DNA of 64,000 nucleotides from Bradyrhizobium guangxiense (lineage in GTDB: Bacteria; Pseudomonadota; Alphaproteobacteria; Rhizobiales; Xanthobacteraceae), in contig NZ_CP022219.1 in assembly GCF_004114915.1 (NCBI RefSeq), positions 2,386,501-2,450,500 of the forward strand, read 5' to 3'. Every line of letters starts with the position of its first letter. The stretch's first letter is position 1. This document shows positions 59,145 through 64,000 of the stretch, piece after piece. The notes under the pieces were generated by a model. The model was given only the letters and a program-made list of their open reading frames with translations. It ran no database searches and was not told the origin of the DNA. The position numbers and the translations under genes were made by a program.

Positions 59145-60029
59145 ATGACGATGATGTACACGCCGACCATTCCGCCGCCCGATCCGAACACGCGCACGCC
59201 CAAGTTCAAGCTGCCGAAACTGTCCTGCGACGCGCATTGCCACATCTTCGGGCCGGGCGCGAAATACCCTTACGCGCCTGATCGCTCCTACACGCCGCCG
59301 GATGCGCCGCTCGAGGATTTCAGGGCGCTCCATGCCAAGCTCGGTGTCGAGCGCGCGGTCATCGTTAATGCCAGCGTGCACGGCACCGACAACACGGTGG
59401 CGCTCGACGCCATCGCTGAGAGCAACGGCGCCTACCGCGCCGTCGCCAATATCGACGATACCATCACCGAGCGCGGGCTTGTCGTGCTGCACGAGGGCGG
59501 CTTCCGCGGCTGCCGCTTCAATTTCGTCCGCCATCTTGGTGGCGTGCCCGACAAGCGCGTGTTCGACCGCGTCATTGCCATGGTCGCGCCGCTCGGCTGG
59601 CATATCGACCTGCATTTCGATGCGATCGACCTGTCTGACTATGCCGACATGCTGGCGAGGTTGCCGCTCAGCTACACGATCGACCATATGGGACGCGTGA
59701 AGGCGTCCGAGGGACTCGGCCAGCTTCCGTTCAAGATCCTGATCGAGCTGATGCAGCGCGACGAGAAATGCTGGGTCAAGATCTGCGGTTCGGAGCGCGT
59801 ATCATCCGCTGGCGCGCCGTTTACCGATGCGGTGCCGTTCGCGCAAAGGATCGTCGAGACCGCGCCCGACCGTGTCATCTGGGGCACCGACTGGCCGCAC
59901 CCCAACGTCAAGGTGATGCCGAACGACGGCGATCTTGTCGATCTGATCCCACTGTTCGCGCCGGAGCCGGAGCTTCAACAGAAGATTCTCGTCGACAACC
60001 CTGCGCGCCTGTTCGAGTTCGGTCGATGA
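59145..60029 (+). CDS. Amidohydrolase-2 family, 2-pyrone-4,6-dicarboxylate hydrolase-like (LigI-like)
   Basis: A 294-residue TIM-barrel hydrolase. The HxH-type motif is CDAHCHIFGPG near residue 29, followed by SYTPPDAPLEDF as in LigI. The catalytic Asp lies in WGTDWPHPN near residue 252. LigI opens 2-pyrone-4,6-dicarboxylate to 4-oxalomesaconate in the protocatechuate 4,5-cleavage route, and the next two genes encode the following steps. Several ATGs (59145, 59151, 59154) are possible starts. Another lactone of similar shape cannot be excluded. Confidence 0.8.
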   Translation: MTMMYTPTIPPPDPNTRTPKFKLPKLSCDAHCHIFGPGAKYPYAPDRSYTPPDAPLEDFRALHAKLGVERAVIVNASVHGTDNTVALDAIAESNGAYRAVANIDDTITERGLVVLHEGGFRGCRFNFVRHLGGVPDKRVFDRVIAMVAPLGWHIDLHFDAIDLSDYADMLARLPLSYTIDHMGRVKASEGLGQLPFKILIELMQRDEKCWVKICGSERVSSAGAPFTDAVPFAQRIVETAPDRVIWGTDWPHPNVKVMPNDGDLVDLIPLFAPEPELQQKILVDNPARLFEFGR

Positions 60030-60081
60030 CAACGATGGCAATCGATACAAAGTCAACGAACGAAAGAGGGGAGTTCGTCCC

Positions 60082-60795
60082 ATGAAGACAGGTCTCGTGG
60101 TCACCGCCCATCCCGGCGATTTCGTCTGGCGCGCCGGCGGTGCCATCGCGCTGCATGCGAAGAAGGGCTATCGCATGAAGATCGTCTGCCTGTCCTTCGG
60201 CGAGCGCGGCGAGAGCCAGTTCGCCTGGAAGGAGAAGGGCGCGACGCTGGAATCGGTCAAGGCCGGCCGCAAGGACGAAGCGGAGCGGGCGGCGAAGCTT
60301 TTGGGCGCCGAGATCGAGTTCTTCGATTGCGGCGATTATCCCCTGAAGCTCACCGAGGCGCATTTCGATCGCATGGTCGACATCTACCGCGAGCTCAACC
60401 CGAGCTTCGTGCTGACGCATGCGCTGGAAGATCCCTATAATTTCGACCATCCGAATGCGGCGCATTTCGCGCAGGAGACGCGCGTGGTCGCGCAGGCGAT
60501 GGGCCACAAGCCCGGCGCGCAGTACAAATATTCCGCGCCCCCTGTGTTCCTGTTCGAGCCGCACCAGCCCGAGCAGTGCAACTACAAGCCGGACACGATC
60601 GTCAAGATCGACGAGGTCTGGAAAGAGAAGTACGAGGCGTTCCAGATCCTGGCCGCACAGAAGCACCTCTGGGGTTATTACGAGCGCGTTGCGCTGAACC
60701 GTGGCATCCAGGGCAGCCGCAACACGGGCGTGCCCATGACTTATGGCGAAGCCTATCAGCGCCTGTTCCCGACCGTTGCGGAGGAGCTGGCATGA
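60082..60795 (+). CDS. PIG-L family 4-oxalomesaconate hydratase-like (GalB-like)
   Basis: A 237-residue LmbE/PIG-L fold protein. It resembles the Pseudomonas GalB hydratase more than deacetylases: [18 protein letters not shown] at the start, [46 protein letters not shown] and [11 protein letters not shown]. GalB adds water to 4-oxalomesaconate to give 4-carboxy-4-hydroxy-2-oxoadipate. The stop overlaps the aldolase start (ATGA), so product and next enzyme are coupled. Confidence 0.85.
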   Translation: MKTGLVVTAHPGDFVWRAGGAIALHAKKGYRMKIVCLSFGERGESQFAWKEKGATLESVKAGRKDEAERAAKLLGAEIEFFDCGDYPLKLTEAHFDRMVDIYRELNPSFVLTHALEDPYNFDHPNAAHFAQETRVVAQAMGHKPGAQYKYSAPPVFLFEPHQPEQCNYKPDTIVKIDEVWKEKYEAFQILAAQKHLWGYYERVALNRGIQGSRNTGVPMTYGEAYQRLFPTVAEELA

Positions 60796-61475
60796 AGCCG
60801 GTCGTCGTTCGCAACATCAAGCGTGCCGATCCTGCCGGAATGGCGGAATACGGCGTCTCGACCGTGCACGAGGCCTATGGGCGCATCGGCCTGATGAAGC
60901 CCTACCTGCGGCCGGTCTGGTCGGGCGCGGCGATTGCGGGTCCTGCCGTCACCGTGCTGGCGCAGCCCGGCGACAACTGGATGATCCATGTCGCGGTCGA
61001 GCAGTGCAGGAAGGGCGACATCCTCGTGGTCGGCTGCACCACCGACAATACCGACGGCATGTTCGGCGAGCTGCTGGCGACCTCGCTGCAGGCGCGGGGC
61101 GTGCAGGGGCTGGTCATCGATGCCGGCTGCCGCGACGTCAAAGCCCTGCACGAGATGAAGTTTCCGGTGTGGTCGCGCGCGGTCTCGGCCAAGGGCACGG
61201 TCAAGGCGACGCTCGGTTCGGTCAACGTCCCCGTGGTCTGCGCCGGCGTCAATGTCGATCCCGGCGACGTCATCGTGGCCGACGACGATGGCGTCGTCGT
61301 GGTGGGGAAGCGCTATGCGGCTGAAGTTGCCGAGAAGGCGAGGAAGCGCAACGCGGATGAGGGCGGCAAGCGCACGCGCCTCGCCTCGGGTGAGCTGGGT
61401 CTCGACATGTACAACATGCGCGAGGCGCTGGCGAAGGCCGGGCTCGTCTATGTCGACAATCCCGAGGACGTCTGA
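60792..61475 (+). CDS. 4-carboxy-4-hydroxy-2-oxoadipate aldolase-like (RraA fold, LigK/GalC type)
   Basis: A 227-residue class II pyruvate aldolase of the RraA fold. The active-site loop is [30 protein letters not shown], with the metal-binding Asp and the Arg-Asp pair, and the LigK-like [19 protein letters not shown] follows. It splits 4-carboxy-4-hydroxy-2-oxoadipate into pyruvate and oxaloacetate. Its coupling to the GalB-like gene supports the specific name over a general RraA label. Confidence 0.87.
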   Translation: MKPVVVRNIKRADPAGMAEYGVSTVHEAYGRIGLMKPYLRPVWSGAAIAGPAVTVLAQPGDNWMIHVAVEQCRKGDILVVGCTTDNTDGMFGELLATSLQARGVQGLVIDAGCRDVKALHEMKFPVWSRAVSAKGTVKATLGSVNVPVVCAGVNVDPGDVIVADDDGVVVVGKRYAAEVAEKARKRNADEGGKRTRLASGELGLDMYNMREALAKAGLVYVDNPEDV

Positions 61476-61489
61476 GGCGGAGCGGGCGG

Positions 61490-62359
61490 ATGGATCGTCT
61501 CAAGCTGAAGGCCGTGCTCGGCAGTCACCCCCACGTCCAGGCGGTGAAGGGCGGCACGCTGCGCTCCGATCTTCTTGAGCTGGACTTCATCGAGTACACG
61601 CCGACCAACCCCGCGTTAAAGCCGATGGTGCGGGAGCAGGCCTTCGACGTCTGCGAGATGGCGATCGTCACCTATCTGATGGCGAAGGCGCATGGCAAGC
61701 CGCTGGTGCTGTTGCCGGCGACCATGCTCGGCCGTTTCCAGCATTCTTATGCCCTCTACAATCCCGCCCGGGGAACGCTCGGTCCATCCGACCTCGAAGG
61801 CAAGCGCGTCGGCATCCGCTCGTTCACGACGACGACCGGCGCCTGGATCAGGGGCATCCTCGCCAACGACTACGGCGTGAGCCTCGACAAGATCCACTGG
61901 ATCACCTTCGAGGACCCGCACGTGGCCGAATATGTCGACACCACCGAACGCGCTCCGAAGGACAAGAAGGTCCTGCAGATGCTGCTCGACGGCGAGCTCG
62001 ACGCCGTGCTTGGCGAGACCTCCGACAATCCCAGGCTCTCGCCTCTGTTTCCCGATCCGGCTGTGGAAGCCGCCAGATGGTACGCCAAGCGCGGCGTCGT
62101 GCCGGTCAATCATCTCGTGGTCGTGACCGAGCAGCTTGCGAGATCGCGCCCCGACGTGGTCGCGGGCGTCTATGATCTGCTCAAGCGGAACAAGGAGCAG
62201 ATGGGGCCTGTGGCAACGCCCGATTTGGTTCCGTTCGGTGTCGAGGCCAACCGGAAGCCACTCGAGCTGATCATCGACTATGTGTTCCAGCAGGCGCTGA
62301 TTCCGCGCCGCTATGCGGTCGAGGAGCTGTTCGACGAGACGACGCGAGGATTGAATTGA
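61490..62359 (+). CDS. 4,5-dihydroxyphthalate decarboxylase-like protein
   Basis: A 289-residue protein with a periplasmic-binding-protein fold but no signal peptide, as in 4,5-dihydroxyphthalate decarboxylases. Visible blocks are LDFIEYTPTNPALKPMVREQAFDVCEMAIVTY, GKRVGIRSFTTTTGAWIRGILANDYGV and GELDAVLGE. Known enzymes have about 330 residues, so this one is shorter. A decarboxylation step feeding a catecholic acid into the pathway is plausible from context, but the fold also occurs in uptake proteins. It is separated by 14 bases from the aldolase gene. Confidence 0.7.
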   Translation: MDRLKLKAVLGSHPHVQAVKGGTLRSDLLELDFIEYTPTNPALKPMVREQAFDVCEMAIVTYLMAKAHGKPLVLLPATMLGRFQHSYALYNPARGTLGPSDLEGKRVGIRSFTTTTGAWIRGILANDYGVSLDKIHWITFEDPHVAEYVDTTERAPKDKKVLQMLLDGELDAVLGETSDNPRLSPLFPDPAVEAARWYAKRGVVPVNHLVVVTEQLARSRPDVVAGVYDLLKRNKEQMGPVATPDLVPFGVEANRKPLELIIDYVFQQALIPRRYAVEELFDETTRGLN

Positions 62360-63273
62360 TGGCGGATCCGAAGCGATGGCAGATCGGGCTGGTCGGTTAT
62401 GGCGAGGTCGGCCGGATCCTGGCCGAGGATTTGCGCCAGCAGGATATCAAGGTCTCCGCCTATGACATCAAGCTCGGAAGCGAGCAGGGCGCTTCTCTGA
62501 AGGAGCACGCGGCAAGATTCGGTGTGGCGCTTGCCGCCTCTCACGCGGAGCTGACCGCGAAATGCGATTTCGTCATCTCCGCCGTCACCGCCAGCCAGGC
62601 CGTGCCGGTGGCGAAGGCCTGCGCGGCGGCGATCAACCAGGGCACCTGGTTCCTGGATTTCAATTCGGCCTCTCCCGGCGCCAAGCAACGCGCGGCGGCA
62701 CTGATCGATGGTGGAGGCGGTCGCTATGTCGAGGGCGCGGTGATGACCTCGGTGCCACCTTATCGCATCAAGGTGCCGCTGCTGCTCGGCGGTTCCGGCG
62801 CGAGGGAGCTGGAGCCGCTGCTGAACGCGATCGGCTTTGCCGCGAAGGTCGCCAGCGACAAGTTAGGTGTGTCCTCGGCGGTGAAGATGTGCCGCAGCAT
62901 CATGATCAAGGGTCTCGAGGCCATGGTCATCGAGAGTTTCACGACCGCTCGCGCCTATGGGGTCGAAGACGCGGTGCTGGCCTCGCTCACAGAGACGTTC
63001 CCCGCCATCGACTGGGAGAAGCAGGGCGCCTATTTCTTCCAGCGCGTGATCGAGCACGGTCGCCGGCGGGCCGAGGAAGTACGTGAGGTCGCCGAGACCG
63101 TGCGCGAGGCGGGGCTGACGCCATGGTCGGCGCAGGGCACCGCCGAGCGGCAGGCCTGGGTCGCAGATCTCGCCGATGAAGGATTGTTTGGCGCCAGGGG
63201 CACGAAGGAGTTCGCCCGCAGCGCTGATTGGCGGACCGAGGCCGACCGGATATTGGCGAAGATCAGGCGCTGA
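62359..63273 (+). CDS. NAD(P)-dependent oxidoreductase with DUF1932 C-terminal domain
   Basis: A 304-residue dehydrogenase of the 6-phosphogluconate/hydroxyisobutyrate type. The Rossmann motif GLVGYGEVGRILAEDL lies near residue 10, DFNSASPGAKQRAAALI follows, and the catalytic-lysine region is LGVSSAVKMCRSIMIKGLEAM. The C-terminal part matches DUF1932. Position in the operon (TGATG overlap with the preceding stop) suggests it oxidises a pathway intermediate, perhaps the ring-cleavage semialdehyde, as LigC does in other bacteria, though LigC is from a different family. Confidence 0.8.
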   Translation: MADPKRWQIGLVGYGEVGRILAEDLRQQDIKVSAYDIKLGSEQGASLKEHAARFGVALAASHAELTAKCDFVISAVTASQAVPVAKACAAAINQGTWFLDFNSASPGAKQRAAALIDGGGGRYVEGAVMTSVPPYRIKVPLLLGGSGARELEPLLNAIGFAAKVASDKLGVSSAVKMCRSIMIKGLEAMVIESFTTARAYGVEDAVLASLTETFPAIDWEKQGAYFFQRVIEHGRRRAEEVREVAETVREAGLTPWSAQGTAERQAWVADLADEGLFGARGTKEFARSADWRTEADRILAKIRR

Positions 63274-63289
63274 CGCCGAACATCGCTGT

Positions 63290-63610
63290 TCAGCTCAAGA
63301 CCTTGCTGCCGTCGCGATAGTTCGAGATTTCGTCGCGGGCGAGTTCGATCGCATCGACCAGGCTCTTGGCCTTGCGTACGACCTGCTCCTTGGCGGGCGC
63401 GGTGCGGAACTCGGCGAGGATCATGCGGATGCATTTGTCGGCGGTATCGAGCGTCCAGAGCGCGCGCGTCATGTCGTCCTGTGTATGGATCGCCGCGATA
63501 TCGAGGCCCGACAACACTTCGCCGATTCCGTTCAATCGCTTGACGGCCGTTTCCGCAGGCGTGTTGGCGCGAATGGAGCGGTCATCGATGCTACTGAAGG
63601 CGTTGAACAT
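63290..63610 (-). CDS. Small helical protein of unknown function
   Basis: A 106-residue, mainly helical protein (NTPAETAVKRLNGIGEVLSGLDIAA, MTRALWTLDTADKCIRMILAEF, VVRKAKSLVDAIELARDEISNY). It converges on the DUF1932 gene, 16 bases apart. No signal peptide or membrane helix. No family is recognised. Confidence 0.65.
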   Translation of the reverse strand: MFNAFSSIDDRSIRANTPAETAVKRLNGIGEVLSGLDIAAIHTQDDMTRALWTLDTADKCIRMILAEFRTAPAKEQVVRKAKSLVDAIELARDEISNYRDGSKVLS

Positions 63611-63816
63611 ATACGTGCTTTCCCACTGAACCCGGATGGTTCAGAGCGTCCCTTGATATGATCCTGATGGCCTCTTGTGCAATGCGCGCAGCTACGGTCC
63701 GGGATTCTACCGGCTCGGTTTCAGGCAAGAATCGGCTGTGAAATCAGCGCGAAACGGCTCGGTCATCAGCTGCGTGTCCCGACGATTTTACCGCTGGACG
63801 TCCCACCGAACCCGGT

Positions 63817-64000
63817 TCAGCTCCCGGGCCGGAACAGAACGGGCCGCTGCCGGACAAACGTCTGCCGGCCACTCTTGAAACCCATCACGACATCAGGCAG
63901 CTCGGCGATGGCAAAGCGGCTATCCCTCGTGTCGAGCACGACGAGATCGGCGGGGTTGCCGAGCTTGATGCCGTAATCGCTAAGGTTCATCAGCCGCGCC
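63817..64000 (-). CDS. Amidohydrolase (cytosine-deaminase-like), 3' end only
   Basis: The minus strand from the right edge reads 60 residues to a TGA at 63817-63819. They include MNLSDYGIKLGNPADLVVLDTRDSRFAIAELPD and MGFKSGRQTFVRQRPVL. The G-x-x-A-D-L-V-V-L-D block is the typical C-terminal strand pair of amidohydrolases of the cytosine-deaminase/imidazolonepropionase group. The rest lies beyond the window. The 206 bases to its left (63611-63816) hold no visible gene. Confidence 0.72.
   Translation of the reverse strand, partial: ARLMNLSDYGIKLGNPADLVVLDTRDSRFAIAELPDVVMGFKSGRQTFVRQRPVLFRPGS

Noticed and set aside
1..64000. tRNA, rRNA, riboswitch, prophage or integrative-element boundaries
   Set aside because: None was recognised by reading for conserved loops, attachment repeats or integrase motifs; a covariance search was not possible, so small RNAs may have been missed.

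Overview
The window is a GC-rich chromosomal segment from an alphaproteobacterium, most probably Bradyrhizobium or a close Nitrobacteraceae relative. The grounds are the very-long-chain fatty acid block for lipid A (acpXL-fabZ-fabF-fabF-lpxXL), two adjacent kup genes, solo motAB, and several families of imperfect palindromic intergenic repeats of the kind scattered through those genomes. No rRNA, tRNA, CRISPR array, insertion sequence or phage gene was recognised. Names come from protein motifs and remembered family resemblance; no database search was run.

Layout. 1-16 kb is housekeeping: the 3' part of cysS, a 37-residue membrane peptide, a GNAT acetyltransferase, cimA, a VOC protein, a LOG-family protein, an Atm1-type ABC exporter, psd-pssA, an RraA-fold protein, motAB and two kup genes. 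16-25 kb holds a rhodanese, an aminotransferase, a polyamine-binding protein, the acpXL-lpxXL block on the minus strand and a ParB-like protein. 25-34.5 kb holds small membrane or exported peptides, a P-type cation ATPase, a ferric-siderophore receptor with a PepSY protein, an MgtC-like protein and a HerA-like ATPase.

36-51 kb looks like a reductive N-heterocycle (nicotinate-type) catabolic island. It contains a two-subunit NicAB-like molybdenum hydroxylase with three c-type haem sites, a 6-hydroxynicotinate reductase-like iron-sulfur protein, an UPF0280 (ApbE-like) protein, a DUF1185 protein, a branched-chain-type ABC importer, a MarR regulator, an enamidase-like amidohydrolase and a ferredoxin-NADP reductase. 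The expected chemistry is nicotinate to 6-hydroxynicotinate to 1,4,5,6-tetrahydro-6-oxonicotinate to 2-formylglutarate plus ammonia, the upper half of the route known from the anaerobe Eubacterium barkeri. Related palindromes of the form TTNGTRYACNAA lie in front of the three catabolic transcription units and suggest one MarR regulon.

51-57 kb carries a P450, four small hydrophilic proteins ending in a clear terminator, a DUF763 protein, an MscS channel and a second PepSY protein. 57-63.3 kb is a second catabolic cluster: a Bug/TctC binding protein diverging from tetR, then a LigI-like hydrolase, a GalB-like hydratase, a LigK-like aldolase, a 4,5-dihydroxyphthalate decarboxylase-like protein and a DUF1932 oxidoreductase. 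These fit the lower protocatechuate 4,5-cleavage route ending in pyruvate and oxaloacetate. A near-identical promoter/operator (TTTGTAC-N4-GTACAAA) occurs at tetR and 23.5 kb away in front of an extradiol dioxygenase at 34.95 kb, linking that isolated gene to the cluster. The window ends inside an amidohydrolase gene on the minus strand.
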